This document shows, piece by piece, positions 14,201 through 27,833 of a stretch of DNA of 64,000 nt (the first letter of the stretch is position 1; each line of letters starts with the position of its first letter). This DNA is from Opisthocomus hoazin (lineage: Eukaryota; Chordata; Aves; Opisthocomiformes; Opisthocomidae). Where the stretch lies: assembly GCF_030867145.1 (NCBI RefSeq), contig NC_134422.1:14642531-14706530 (forward strand). Direction: 5' to 3'. The position numbers were made by a program, and so were the translations under genes. A model generated the notes under the pieces. That model saw nothing but the letters and a program-made list of their open reading frames with translations. It did not search any database and was not told where the DNA came from.

Positions 14201-17200
14201 AATTTGTATTGTAAAATTACTGTTTCCTTCTTGATTTTCACTAGTTTGCATAAAGACACAGACGTGTATGATGCCTTACAGGTGCATAAAGACAAACGCC
14301 CCTTCCCTGCAGAGATTACAATCAACAATAAGAAATAAAAACACAATAGAAAGAACTACTGCCAGGAGACAATAGATTTTTTCCATGGACTAAGCTTTTC
14401 TATGGGACGTTCATGCCCTTAGTAATTCTTAATCTACAGTCAGGCCAGGTTAAGTACTTTGTTTCTTTTAAAGATGTAAATAGCAACGCCTAGTGGATTA
14501 GCATAGAAACACTTTATGGAAGAAATGCATCTTAGGAAGGATTTGAATGAAGATAGCATTGTGATTTCTTCCAAAAGACTTGTCAGAAAAGAATTTACAG
14601 CAGAGAAGAACAGCTTCTGCCTTTTCATCACAGTTACTTTCTGAACAACAAGTACTGAAGAGAGATAAGGAAACTTTCTTGTAGACTATTCCTATTATCA
14701 AATAGCAACTTCACTCCACCCTTCCCTTGTATTTGGCTTCTTACAGAGTGCCTGGAGCTGCAGTTTTGTTCCAAGACTACCCTCAGAAAAATCCCCTGCT
14801 ATTATCAGACATGCTAACAAAAGAAAGAAATGTATACTTCTTCCAAAGAGGAACAATGTAATTAACTGCCATCTATCAAAATCAGGAGAGGTACCCCTTT
14901 AGCTTGACTGAAAGTTAATGTGGCTTTCCCCTGTACTGTAACTGGCTGCGTGAGCTGAAACCAAGCCATGGACACATCCAGTAGCACTTTTCTTCGAGCA
15001 GAAGTTTCAGCTGAGATTTACATCCATCTCAATTATTAGCGAGTCTCCCTGAAGATAAAGTAATTGTTTCAACTTGTATTTAAGTGAGAGCTCTCAGTTT
15101 TGGTAATCCATACTTAGAGTATGTTAAAATTAAGATGATGTTGTAATTCTTCCCATTGGCTTTTAATCTGTGTATTAGCTCAGAATGGTGCCTGTTCCCA
15201 TAGTGAAAGAGCTTTGCTGTCGACTCCAAGGACAGCAAATTCCTTTCTGTCCCGGTCAGCACTGCACGTACGGTACTGGGGGAAGATAGGACCCAGCACC
15301 TGCTGAATGTATTCGCTTGAATAAAAAAACCTGCAAGATTAACCCATAGGTACTGTATCCCTGTATGCTTTAAGAATTCACACTTACTGAAATTATTTCC
15401 ATAATTATAAGAAACTCCTAATTCCTGCAGTTGTGCAGGGAAATTGAGGCATGCATCACATGCAGATGGCCAAAGAAAAGAGACACACGAACACAATACA
15501 AACACTACAAACATGAAGAAATGTATTGTCATACATTCCTTCTGGGTGAGTGATACCTACAGCAAAGTCAAGTGTATTAATAGGATAGTCAAGCCCAGAG
15601 GCTGCATGAGTCAGATCCCAGCTTGGGGACAGGCCACTGAGATGACAATCAGTAGCAGCTCAGGATGGTGTTTTTGTACCTCCCTACCATTCCCACATTC
15701 ATGCTTGGACAGTGAAGCAGGCATGAAGGGGAGGCTGAGTGGAGCCATAGGCTGCAGGTGAACACTACTGTCCCCTGCTCCCTGCTGTCCCAGCCCCCCA
15801 AACAAGCAGCAAATGAGAGTGTCAGTGGTGGAGGAGTGCTGCTGTTCTTACCTGCCCATCGAGGAGATAAGGCAGCATGCTGTGCAGGAGTGTTTTCTTT
15901 CACACATCCAAATACTCACGAACTCATTCAAACAGAAGGACAGCAATGATTCATCTGTATCAGGGTGCTGTCCTTGTTGCCCACCTCTCAGAAGCATGGG
16001 CAAGAACCATCTTCTCTCCATTCCTTCCCTTTGGGATGAAGCAGCAGCTTGCTCCTTGGAATTCCCATAGAAAAGGTGGTTTGGGCCAGACAGAAGATCC
16101 TGCAGACCAGATTTGGCCAGGGGCTGCATGCTGAATCATGTTGGCGAAGAATTTTCATAAGTAATCTGTGTCAGCCTGACTACCTCCAATGACTGCAGTG
16201 GCCAATGCTAAGAGGTTTTGGAAATCACCGTCTATATCTGGACATACGAGGACTCTATCCTCAGTCTTTGTGTAAACCTTCTCTCTGCAATAGGACACTC
16301 TCTTCTTGTAGCAGGCTTACACAATCCTATCTTTATAATCTCAGACACTGGGCAACATTATAAAGGAAATTGTCATCACCCAAGAACTTAACACACAGCT
16401 TATGGCTTTTGGAGGCATCAGTCCCTACTAGAAACAAACAGAGACCAGTATGAACATGCTAAACAACTATATTGAACTCATAATCCTGACAACTGTAATC
16501 AGTTTTATTTTTCCTTGGTTATCTCATTTGTTGTTATGACTCTCCATTCTGGAACAGAAACCCAGTGGACAAAGCATGGGATTAGGAACTCAAGAACTTC
16601 ACTGCAGCCTTAACACTGGTTCCTACATACTGTGGCAACATGCAGATGGTTGCACAGTATAATGAAGGGAAGGGTTCTGCATCACAGGGCTGAGGTGGGG
16701 AAAGTACTGTTTATGATTGTAATTGATACGGTGCTGCCACAGTGTAGTTTTAGTAAGAAAAATGCTGTAACCTGAATGTTTCTGTCAGCCAGGAATACAC
16801 CTTTTTTGTAAGGCTACAAGAGTAGAAGGAATGTCCATCACTCAAGTTTAAAAGGTGCCTTTTGAGTAAAAACAGGGTCTTGGCTGAGTGAGACTGAGAC
16901 AACCAGGTCTCAGGTTGGCATTTAGATCACAGTAGCAGCAAAACTAGATGGCAAAGCAGAGCTTTAAAAAGTCTTTCAGATGGAAAGGTTTGGGCCAGAA
17001 AGCAAGTGAGAGGAATGGAGGGTGCTGCTTCCTAATGGGAGGAGATGGGAAACAATGATGCTATTATTGCAGTGGAGTTGATGAAGGCTGGAGAAGATAA
17101 GCTCTAATTTGCATTCTTTTAAAACACTCGTGCAAAGATGGTGATTTTTTAGTGAAAGATTAGGGCCAAGGGACATTGTGGCCAGGGAGTTTGCTCTATT

Positions 17201-20200
17201 TGTACGAATCGTAATCTAAGCACTGTAGTTTTTCAAGGGAAAAACAAGGCCTTCAGTAACTTTGTGCAAAGGATACCTGCTTTGCATTAGACTTACCACA
17301 CGCCTTCTGAAGAATTAGCTATAAAGCTGAAGATCCGCACTTTATAGGAAGCTCTGGGAAGGGTCTGTCAATGCTGTGGTATCTGGAGAAGTCACTGCTG
17401 GACATGGAACAGGCAGCAAGGCTGTCAGGTTTAGCTCTCAGGAAGAGATACTGAGCAGAATGTTTGCACCTTGAATATGTGCTTTTGTGACCCCGAGTTG
17501 AAGAACTGTGCCCAGTCTTTAACCAGACATGAGAGACAAGAGTAGAGTCCCAAGGGCATGGGACCATAGCTGGGTCTTGTGAAATGAATGGCATGGAGCC
17601 CTACAGAGGGAACCACGTTAAGATTCTTTTACAGAAGTTGCTTATACAAACCCATCTCCTAGAAACAGTATTTGTCTACATTAACATTCTTTACCTAGTA
17701 CTAGCTATACAGAATGTGCCTAGGTTCACTGCTGTTTAGATTTCCCTCCTTTAGCATTCCTACAGCTTGCCAGAATGTCTGCTTCTGCAGAAACAAAGGT
17801 TAATTAAACACATCCGCCCATTAGAGCAAGGAGTGAACGTTACAATCTGGCCCAGAGCTACCTTCTTCAGCTGTCAGCACTGAAAGACACTTGGAACCAC
17901 AAATTAGCTCCTCAAGCAAAACTAGTTTCAGCAGAAACTGCTTGTTTTATTGAACAAGAAGTCCTTCCCCTTATTTACAGTTTCAGCTTGTACTTGCCTC
18001 GCTGTACCTAGTTCCAGCAAGAAACATTCTAGCGGTATTTTGCAAGTTGCATGATCCAAGATTTTTGGATCTTTACAGTGCCGTGATTAACACATAATAA
18101 GGAATGTTGGAAAAAATGTACCTTGCCTGCATTGCAAACTCCACCTTTTACAATTGATATAATTTAAGGTAACTGATACTGGATTTTTTTGTTGCTTGTG
18201 GCATTCTTTACTGTTGTACCTTTCACTGTGCTTGCATAATGGAACTAAAATGGCCAACTCCCTCATTCTGCATTTCTTTTCACTTTCTTTTCTGCTTCAT
18301 TTTCTGGCTCTAATGTGTAAGCACCATATGACCACAAATACCTTCTCAACTCTGTGAATCAAATCTACATAGCAGTACCTTCATTATATTAACTCTTCAG
18401 AGTAGCGCTATGGCTGTACCTCAGTTTCCCTCTCACTGTTGTATGGGAAATGAAGGCAGACAGCATATGCCTTTCCCAAACATGTACTGTTACCATGCCT
18501 ATAATCCCCGCCGCCTGAAGAACTGACACGCCTAAAATGTTTTCTTTCTGTTCTGAATCAACACAAGGCTGCAACAGACCTATTAAAGAGCGGTGACTAG
18601 TAATGAGTTTACTAAGGTAGGCAGGACACGCTAAGGTTTTCATTGAAAGTAGGCTCTTATGTAAAGTTAATTATGTAAAATAGCGTGATGTCTACTTAAT
18701 CATAAAGGCTGGCTTGTTTTCTATTCTCTTCAGTAACAGATGAAGCTCGTCTAACTTTCTCTACATCCAAAACTCATCCATATTTTGTCAGAGCTCTTCT
18801 CACATGCAATACTGTATTATGCATCCTCCATTCTCATTCAGATTATCCCAAACAATTTCTGATTTTCTCAAGCCGATTCATTCTTCACACCTATTAGCTG
18901 AACGGCTGCTGAAAAGGATGCTCTGCCCATGGACTATATGTGAATGTATTTCATTTCTACTGGTTTGTTTTGATCAGGCACACAGATCACAGTCTTCCTC
19001 CTATTCCCAATACGGAAGAGAACACCTAGGCACGTTATAATTTTAGACCCTGTTTTTCACAAATATTATGTAATGTTTGATTAAAATTTTCAGCTTTTCA
19101 AACGTTATTACCATTACCTTTGATGGGTTGATAATAGGAACTATGGATAAAAGGAGACATGAGTGAAGAGCTACAGAAATATTTTCAGTTGTTTGCATCG
19201 CTTACTTGGGTTTGGTTTCAAAGTCTATGAAAGTCACAGAAGTGTCGTCTTTGTCCGCTTTGTACTGGACAACTCCTGCCTAGTTTTTGAAACCCCCTTC
19301 CAAAGGCAGCATCTCTAAGCCCTAATAGGTGGGTGCAGACACAGTGCTGTCTTGCAAACTGCTAACCTCTTGGCGTCAGGACGTTTTCTGAAGTCTGTGA
19401 GAAAAACACCTTAGTCTCCAACAGAAACTGAAGGCGAAGTCGGAGCAGTACTGTGGCCAGTATTGGACAGCTGATCACTGATGACAGAGCCCTCGTGGCA
19501 AAGTGTGAAATATGCTCATAGTTAACATTTCAAAGAGAAGATAAACCCAAAAGGAAAACACCATGGTAAATTAGAAGTATTGACCCCAGAGGGGAAACAG
19601 AATGCCCTTCTTGGTCTCTCCTTGGCCGGTTACCTGGAACCTTCTGTCTAGCCCCCAATTTATTAGGCAAGACGGGACTCTGTTCTTTAGAAGTACAACA
19701 TGTTAAATTGCTTCAGAGTTGTTTCCATAAATACAGCATGCCAATGCTTATTGACTGATTTTACTACCTAGGAGCTTTATTTGCGTTCAGCAATGAAGTA
19801 GTTGATTTTTTAAGGTATTTCGTTGTTAAATTGCAAGTAAGTTGGAAGGCTGCTTGCACAGCAAGGCCCTAGTTATCACATATGGCAAAAGTCTTTATAA
19901 AAATCTTGGAGCCAACCACAGCTTTGCGCTGCTTGTCTCACACACACCAAAAATACTGTGATACAAAGCATTGTATAAGGCTGCATAACAGACAGCTCTG
20001 TCCATACCCAGGTTTAACAGGGCGCAAGCTATGGTAATATTTCTTCATTCCCTCTCCTGAGCCTCTTTCTTTCTTATGCCTATGTACATATTTTCTGGGC
20101 CATTTATTCTTTCCTATGCTGAAGAACACTATCGAACAGGTAAGATAGTGAGGATTAGAAAAATTTATATATGTCCTATCAGCATAAACATATCTGTGGA

Positions 20201-20825
20201 CTATACTCAGAAAAGCTATGAAGCCGCTGGAGCATACCATTAGCCTGAACGCAGGTACGATTCATTTAAACATGTTTTCAAGGATCGCACCTCTTTATGT
20301 ACCAGTTTATTCAGAGGTGACACACCATACAGTTCAGAACTGCATTTCTAAGCAGATGTTTCTTAAGATGCAATTGCTCTTTTGTCCTTAGGCTACATTT
20401 TCATTTAGTCATGATAGTGTAACCAGCAGTCTATCTTTTGCCTTTTGTGGGGCAATAACTTTACTATGCTCCGTTAATTAAAGCTATGGGTTTTATTAAA
20501 TGGAACTGCTGTTGAGATGAAAAAGAGCATTGCTATATTGACAGCAATGAGATTGCTGTGAGTTTTAAGTGTGTTCCTTATTTTTTTGCCAAGATCTGTT
20601 TGAGTGTATTATTAAAGTTCAGGATTGCAGTAAACAAAACATATTCAGCTCATATCTGGAGCAATATCTGAACAAGAAAGGCTAGAAAAGTCCTAAGCAG
20701 GAAAAACTTATGCAAGTATTTCAGCTGCTTAAGTGATTAAAATATAATACTCCAACATGAAATTGAGAACAATTATTTTAATCATTTAAGGAGTTCGTTC
20801 AACTTCAGAAATAAGTCTGGTTTGA
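11271..20825. other. Non-coding DNA between CR1 and MIR elements
   Basis: Only short, unrecognised open frames. A weak MIR-like segment is possible near 16560-16620. A strong plus-strand donor (CAG followed by GTAAGT, GT at 13001) has no open exon before it. A minus-strand open frame at 13438-13725 follows a good acceptor at about 13762, but its frame meets a stop at the exon start. Confidence 0.5.
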
Positions 20826-21005
20826 TGATTAAAATACAGGGCAAGGAACCAGAAGACATAAACCCTATTTTCAGCATTAGCACTGACTCACTGTGTGATA
20901 TTAAGCAAGTCACTTAATTTAACTGTCTCACTCTCTGTCTCACCTGTGAAAAGAGGGAACCTACCTCTCAAGTTCTTTGTGAGATTAATTAATTAAACAT
21001 TTGCT
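20826..21005 (+). mobile_element. MIR-type SINE (CORE-SINE)
   Basis: The segment around CACTGTGTGATATTAAGCAA, GTCACTTAATTTAACTGTCT and CACCTGTGAAAAGAGGGAAC, followed by CTACCTCTCAAGTTCTTTGT, aligns by eye with the MIR core and 3' half. It is an ancient, heavily mutated element. Confidence 0.75.
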
Positions 21006-24000
21006 GCACCCCTAACTTTTCTTGGATGTAAGGTGGTGGAAAATTTATTATTAAACACATATATAAACATGAAACAAGAGCAGAGCTGGGTGGTTACCAT
21101 AAAGGAAACTCACATGTCTTTCATCTTTGAATTTTTTAAGCACGACAACAAAATAATTAACTACAGGAAAAACCGTGGGTGAAGCCCTTGAAAAGACTTT
21201 ATAAACTGAAAAAAAAGTATAGCCACAAACTAGAGAGACCAAACTATAACTAAGAATAAAAATACATTGTCATTCTTCGGTAGAGCACACAATGAAAAGA
21301 CTAAGGTGAATTCTTCTCTCCTATGATGTATAAGCAAATTTACATGTAATAGCAATGAAAGGCAGCAGATTTAAATCTGGAGAAAGGAAATAATAATGTC
21401 TCTTTGAAAACTCATTTATTTTTCTGAACTCATTGCCACACGACATCATTGGAACCAAGATCTCATTGAATCCAAGAAACAAACATTTATATGGAAATGT
21501 GAATATCCACTGTGATATTTTATGAAATGAAAAAGTTAAAACACCCTCATGTTGCACAGTACAAGTCTATTAGTAGCTGGTAGGCATTGAAAAAAACCCT
21601 CCTGTGAAGCTTATTTGACATCTGGTCACTCTAGACTTACAACTGTATCGGAAGCACCTAGTACAGGTTGCTGTTGGAGGCAGAACCCTGGAGCAGGTGG
21701 ACTAATGGTCACCTCTAGTACAGCAATCTCGATGCTACTGAGGCTAGACCGATCAGCACACGAGCGCATCTTTCACATCTTTCTACTCTTCTCATAAGTA
21801 TGGTGTAGAAAACGGCAGGTCTATTCTGTCATAAAATTAACTACATCAGCAACAGAAGAGGGTCCAGCAACTTTTAACTGAGAAGAGTTTTTACCTCACA
21901 ATGCAGTTCAGCAGCTAGCAAAGCAGCAATTTTGCCTAACATTGTGCTGGGACCCTATGAATGAGCCGATCAAAACCACAGTGAGCAAAGAAAAAATGGA
22001 TTACGTAGTGCTATTAATAACATATTCAAAGGTTATGTGTTTCCTGTACAGTTGCTTGCCTCACTAAAGACTGTTTGGGGAAAGGACACAACTTACTTGC
22101 ACTTTTCTGAGGTCAGGTATTGTTATCTTAAATATCCACAAGAATATCACTACTGCTTTTTGTTGGCTCCACTCAAAACAGAGTGAGGCCTTTATGTAAA
22201 GTATGGCCATAAGTATTTCACAACTTACAGGCTGGTGTTTGGTACTGTACCAGGACAACATGCACAGGAAAATTCAGACTTTCTATCCTTTTAAAAGCAG
22301 CTTTCTAGGTTAATAAATATCTTCTACAATATCATCTGGTAGATATAAATGCAAGCCAACTATTTAGTTTCATTTAGTAACATTATTTACGCTGCAAATT
22401 CTGGATCATATGAAGTTATTCTTACATTGTAAGTATAACTATATTATTGCCATATTTAACAAGTTTCTACTAAATTAGCATTGCAGGGATGTCTAGACAA
22501 AACCTTAGGCCCTTCACCAAGAATGGCAGAGCCTTTAGCTCTGCATTTCAGAGCTAAAGACCAAGCTGGAGAAGTGCAGAAGTAAGAAAACCACCACGGG
22601 TTATGTAGTTACACTAAAAAGAATCAGTGACTCACTGTTAATGTTTACTTGGCCTGTATGCTTTAGGGATGAGTGGAGGTTAGTGCAGAAAACTAGTTCT
22701 TTTGTTCTCCTTTTATTTTGCTTATTACTAGCTAGTACTACTGCATTCATTAAGTAAGATTAAGAATAAACAAGAGGTGCTTGTCATCCAGCATTAACAC
22801 AACGCCATGTGCTCATGCTTGTGCATACATTTTAGCAGCTGTTTTTTCCTGCCTGTCCACAGCTTCGCACAGTACACAAAGCTTGGCCCTTTCCTACACC
22901 TAGATCACACCTTTAGTCCAGTCTCTGCTCTCTGAGAGCCTCCTGCATTGCTGCTCTTCCTTTCCTCACCCTAGCTGGGCCAGGAATCTCCTTTCTCTTC
23001 CCACCTCAGCAACAGACACTGACAGTGAGTTCTCCTTGCACTTGTATTTGTGTCCCTAACTGCACACACATGTAAATCCATAAAGCAGTGATCTTTCTCC
23101 AGTGCAACTTCACAAGTTAGTTAGAGCGTTTGCTTTCTTTGCTGATACTCACTGTGCTTAAAGGGTTGTTCGTCCTAGAGCAGCAATTTCTTAAGGAGTA
23201 TGAAGAAGGCAGGCAGGCGGACGATGGCAGAAGCAGCTCCACTGCAGTATGACAGACCAGTTCACACGGTGACTGTAGCTGGACTCCTCCTAGTGCCTCA
23301 GAAAGCTGCAAGGAAAGGGAAGGGCTCAGGATATGATATCATGTACTCATTCTAAAAACAAGGAAACTGTTGCAGATGATTGAAAAAGTAACAGCTTCAA
23401 AATTCCTGAATGGCCAGAACAGAAAATTGCTTTTCTGCTTCACTTTCCCTACCCTGTCCAGTAAAAAGTTTCAATAATTACAAATGACAAACATAGAAAG
23501 CAATATTTACATCATTACTAGAACTAGCCTAAGAGACATATGACAGCCAAGCCACTTTCAGAGCATTGCTTCGTGTTGCCTGGCGTTGTCTGTTGTTGGT
23601 GCTTATGTCAGATCTTAAGCTTTGAGCTGGTTACCAGGTCTGTTCAGGCAAAGGCACCAGTCCCCAGCACAGCTGGCTCTGCAGCCGCAGCTGGGTGGGC
23701 GTAAGCAACAAGGATCCGTGTGTATCCACTCCTTGGCAGTACCCTGGCTTGTTTATTGCCTTTTTCAGTGAAAGTAAAATCTTCTAAAGCACCTAAGTGA
23801 CTAAGGAATCCAATTAATATTTTCTAAAGCAATGGAAGCAAACAGGCTTGTAAATCTCATGGAAAGTCAATGTGGTTTTGTGTAGATTTGTTGCGGTAAG
23901 TTTTACTCCTTAGATCCCTTTCTGATCGCAAGCCTGCTTTAGAAATAATAATCCATTTACTGGGCTATATTATTACAAATTTATTTCCCAGGTCATCAGT

Positions 24001-24112
24001 TACAGCCTTTAAAAAATAAATTAATAAACATTTGAAGTAAAGCAGATGTCCTAATTCAGCACAATTGTTCGTAACCAGGATGTAGCTGTAAAGTTTGCTG
24101 TTTCTATTTCAG
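21006..24112. other. AT-rich non-coding DNA
   Basis: Apart from the hairpin at 22533, I see nothing that can be supported here. Confidence 0.5.
22533..22559. repeat. Perfect 11-bp inverted repeat (hairpin)
   Basis: CTTTAGCTCTG, loop CATTT, CAGAGCTAAAG. The stem ends abruptly, which is too short for an ordinary microRNA precursor. Confidence 0.6.
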
Positions 24113-24179
24113 ATCCAAAGAAGCACCTGCATGCCTGGAAGCTTGTCTGTTCTTTCAGCTTTATTAATTTGTCTAACCA
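24113..24179 (+). other. Candidate signal-peptide exon
   Basis: An acceptor (GTTTCTATTTCAG) and a consensus GTAAGT donor bound 67 nt on the plus strand. From an internal ATG at 24130 the frame reads MPGSLSVLSALLICLT and stops in phase 1, a layout common for leader exons of secreted or surface proteins. The Kozak context is weak (T at -3). No matching downstream exon was found. Confidence 0.2.
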
Positions 24180-24324
24180 GTAAGTCACTCATTTTTCTCT
24201 CATGTTGTCAGGATATTTTTACTTCTGTTATAATACCATAAAACAATCTCAGAGGAAAATATAGCACAGCCTTCGAGCACCCAACATTTTTATGCTGTGT
24301 TTGGAATTGCTAAATTCTCTGTTA

Positions 24325-25474
24325 TCATAGAATCACAGAATCACAGAATAGTAGGGGTTGGAAGGGACCTCTGTGGGTCATCTAGTCCAACCCCCCTGCC
24401 GAAGCAGGATCTCCTACAGCAGGCTGCACAGGACCTTGTCCAGGCGGGTCTTGAATATTTCCAGAGAAGGAGACTCCACAACCTCCCTGGGCAGCCTGTT
24501 CCAGTGCTCCGTCACCCTCAGAGGGAAGAAGTTCTTCCTCATGTTCAGACGGAACTTCCTGTGCCTCAGTTTGTGCCCATTGCCCCTTGTCCTGTCACTG
24601 GGCACCACTGAAAAGAGCTTGGCCCCATCCTCCTGACACCCACCCTTCAGATATTTGTAGGCATTTATAAGGTCCCCTCGCAGCCTTCTCTTCTTCAGGC
24701 TCAACAAGCCCAGTTCCCTCAACCTCTCCTCGTAGGGGAGATGCTCCAGTCCCCTCACCATCCTTGTAGCCCTCCGCTGGACTCTCTCCAGTAGCTCTTC
24801 ATCTTTCTTAAACTGGGGAGCCCAGAACTGGACACAGTACTCCAGATGAGGCCTCACCAGGGCAGTGTAGAGGGGAAGGAGAACCTCCCTCGTCCTGCTG
24901 GCCACACTCTTCTTGATGCACCCCAGGATCCCATTAGCTTTCTTGGCAGCCAGGGCACACTGCTGGCTCATCGTTAACCTGTCGTCCACCAGGACACCCA
25001 GGTCCCTCTCCGCAGAGCTGCTCTTCAGCAGGTCCACCCCAAGCCTGTACTGGTGCATAAGGCTGTTCCTCCCCAGGTGCAGGACCCTGCACTTGCCCTT
25101 GTTGAACCTCATCAGGTTCCTCTCTGCCCAGCTTTCCAGCCTATCCAGGTCACACTGAATGGCAGCACAGCCTTCTGGTGTATCTACCACACCTCCCAGT
25201 TTGGTGTCATCAGCAAACTTGCTGAGGGTACATTCTAACTCTTCATCCAGGTCGTTGATGAAGAAGTTAAACAAGACTGGGCCCAGTACTGACCCCTGAG
25301 GGACACCACTTGTCACCAGCCTCCAACTAGACTCAGCGCCGCTGATGACAACCCTCTGAGTTCTGCCATTCAGCCATTTCTCAATGCACTTCACCGACCA
25401 CTCATCCAGCCCACACTTCCTCAGCTTCCCCAGGAGGATATCATGGGAGACTGTGTCGAAAGCCTTGCAGTCAT
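24325..25474 (-). mobile_element. CR1 LINE, about 1.15 kb, with long open RT frame
   Basis: Read on the minus strand, the element runs from within the RT domain to a 3' end of three octamer repeats (24325-24349). It is 5'-truncated near 25474, inside the KAFDTVSHD region. It is longer than the copy at 10.55 kb and runs in the opposite direction. Its reading frame is undamaged, so it appears relatively young. Confidence 0.95.
24414..25472 (-). pseudogene. CR1 reverse transcriptase, partial but uninterrupted
   Basis: An uninterrupted frame of about 350 codons from [12 protein letters not shown] to [12 protein letters not shown]. It includes the RT motifs [11 protein letters not shown] and the catalytic FADD box (about 25217-25206), typical of non-LTR retrotransposons. 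The N-terminal RT fingers, the endonuclease and ORF1 are absent, so it is a dead fragment despite the open frame. The internal ATG at 25394 is not a real start. Confidence 0.9.
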
Positions 25475-26077
25475 TGTGCTTTCCTTTCAGATTTCTTTTT
25501 TTGTGTTAAAAATTTCCTGTGACTTTTTTCATGTAATTCGTCCCAGATTCAGCATTAAGGCGATGCATGAGTAAGCTATTGTAGTTTACTATCATTTTCA
25601 AGATCCTGTATTGGGTTTTGGTTTAATAGCTTGGATTTGGGGGAAGTCTCATATCAAAGCAATTCAGTGACTGGGCATTTTATGTTTCAGTATTTGTCAG
25701 TACCCTTCCACTGAGCTGTACAACAGGGTGTTGCTCTTGCAGCTCTATTGTTTAAATAGAAATATTTTACTGCCTGATTTCTTGTTCTATTTGTGCCCTT
25801 TGTTACCAGAATTCAATTTCAGGAACTTGTTCTATTTAAGAGGATAGTGTAAGAACAATACTTTATAATATTTATTAAACAGATGCTGGTATTATCAATG
25901 CTTGTTTATCCAGTGATGATGTGTCTCCTAAATAAACCAGCAGTAGTAGCAAAATCAACTGAAACACAGAACCATATTCTTCACAAAGATTCTAGGGATT
26001 TTTCTAACCACTTGTACTTCTGAATCAAGGATCATTCATCTTTCGTTGTTCTGTCTAGTAAAGGGTAGTGACATCTC

Positions 26078-26149
26078 CCTGCTCATTGCAGGGGGGTTGG
26101 ACAAGATGGCCTTGTCCAAAGGTCCCCAAATATTCTATGATTCTATGAT
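26078..26149 (+). mobile_element. CR1 LINE 3'-end fragment
   Basis: Contains CAGGGGGGTTGGACAAGATG, the AAAGGTCCCC motif and two ATTCTATG octamers at 26132-26147, all typical of a CR1 3' terminus. Only the last 70 or so bases remain. Confidence 0.8.
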
Positions 26150-26969
26150 CTCAAATTGGGCAAACATAAATTGTGAGGTTTAGGAGTGCAAATTAAGATC
26201 GCTAATACATTCAGCTTTGCAGAATTTGGGAAATCTCTTCCCAAAAACTGGGATAGTTTACATTTATATTTTTGTCTCTCTGCTTTCGCCTTGATTTTCA
26301 GTAGTACTATAAAACCTATACAGGTGATCATCTGGATTTGAGAAGATGTCCCACAACAGCATAGACTTGTCACAGGTCCGTTAGATTCGGACATTGCACG
26401 TATCCACAGACTGGAATGCAAACCATACTCTTAAATGCTGAGAGGATGAGGGAGCTGGAACTGCTGCTTGTGACAAAGGGAGCAGGGGCACCTCTGCTCT
26501 GTTCTCGCGTCTCTCCAGCCTCCCCAACAAGGTTACTCGACAGCATCTGGCTGCAGCACCTGGGTCATTGCTCAGCCCAAGCTTGGATGAGGTGTAGTAC
26601 TGCCTGCGTTGTGCTCCTAATCTCACTCTGCAGGAAATAAAACAGATGGTACCTTGGAATATTCCAGCTGAGGACATTTTCAAGACAACACACATATTAG
26701 TAACCAGGCCTCGAGTCCAGACAGATGAAGCAAGCCTAGACTCACCACAGGCATGTTGGTGTTGATTTTCTTCTTGGTTCTCTACTGATTTTAACATTCA
26801 TTTGACTTCATCCTGAATTACTTCAGTGCAAGCAAGACGAAAAGCAGACTAATTGTGCACAGCTCTGGTTTGTTTTGTTGTATTCCTTTTTATTCTTGCC
26901 AGAAAACTATCTTTCTCTTAGATTCTTGTGAGTTCTTGCTCTTCCTATTTTCCTTCAAGGTTTAGTTAG

Positions 26970-27240
26970 AATTACGGAATCATGAAATAAATAATTTTGA
27001 TTAGAAGGAATCACTGGAGATCATCTCATCCTTTATCCACTCAACAGCCCACTTAACAACCAACTCAACAGCTCAACTTTACAGCCAATAGGGCGATATT
27101 CAAAGTTACATCAGGTTGCTTAGCGCCTTGCCTGATCCAGGTACAAATATCTCCAAGGGTGGATATTCCAGTCTCACTGGGCGTCCTGTTTAAGGGTTTG
27201 ACCACCCTCACTGTGAAGTCCATAGGAAGTGTGACTCATG
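26970..27240 (-). mobile_element. Old CR1 LINE 3' fragment
   Basis: The minus strand resembles the CR1 3' region. Recognisable pieces on the plus strand are GGAATCATGAAAT, CACTGGAGATCATCTCATCC, AATATCTCCAAGGGTGGA and GACCACCCTCACTGTGAAG. It is much more diverged than the two large copies, with indels. Confidence 0.75.
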
Positions 27241-27833
27241 TTCCTCTGTGCATATAAAGGGCTGGGATGTTTCCTCACGTTAACATACAGCATCTTGTAG
27301 TAAACCTGGATGGGGAAGTATTTTGGAGCTTGGGAAAGAGGTGGGAGGGAACTATAACATGGGGAAATGAGGAAAATCCAAGATTTTAGTTTTACAGAAG
27401 GCAGCAGGAGAAACAGTGGTGAGCAGGAGTAAATGGGATCATGGCAGGGAGGGAGAAAAGAAAGGGCTGTTTCACAGGTCAGGCAAGGTTGTGTGTGGGA
27501 GGATAACTTGGATGATGAGCAGGCAGCAGGACTATAACTAAAATGGTCACCACCTCCAGATTTGAGTACCTCTCACGTCCCTAAATAAATCTTCAACAGT
27601 GTGCCATAGCTAAAAATATCTTGCCAGTTCTGGCATGAAGGTGATTACAAGAGCTTGCAGATCATTTTGCTCTCTTAGGTTCCCTGTCCAATTTCAGTCG
27701 GTTAGTACACTTCGCATTTAAGACAGTGCAGATATTTTGGTCTGCTACTGTTCTGTTCCAGAGAAAGTTGCCTTTTCATAAACAGAGGTACAGGTCCTGC
27801 AGCATACAAACACAGACAACACATGCTATTTAT

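Noticed and set aside
21660-21720. GGAGCAGGTGGACTAATGGT, possible CR1 or L3 fragment
   Set aside because: The match is short and lacks the flanking CR1 signature.
26381-26797. 138-codon minus-strand open frame between CR1 fragments
   Set aside because: No motif, no splice structure, and a competing open frame on the other strand.
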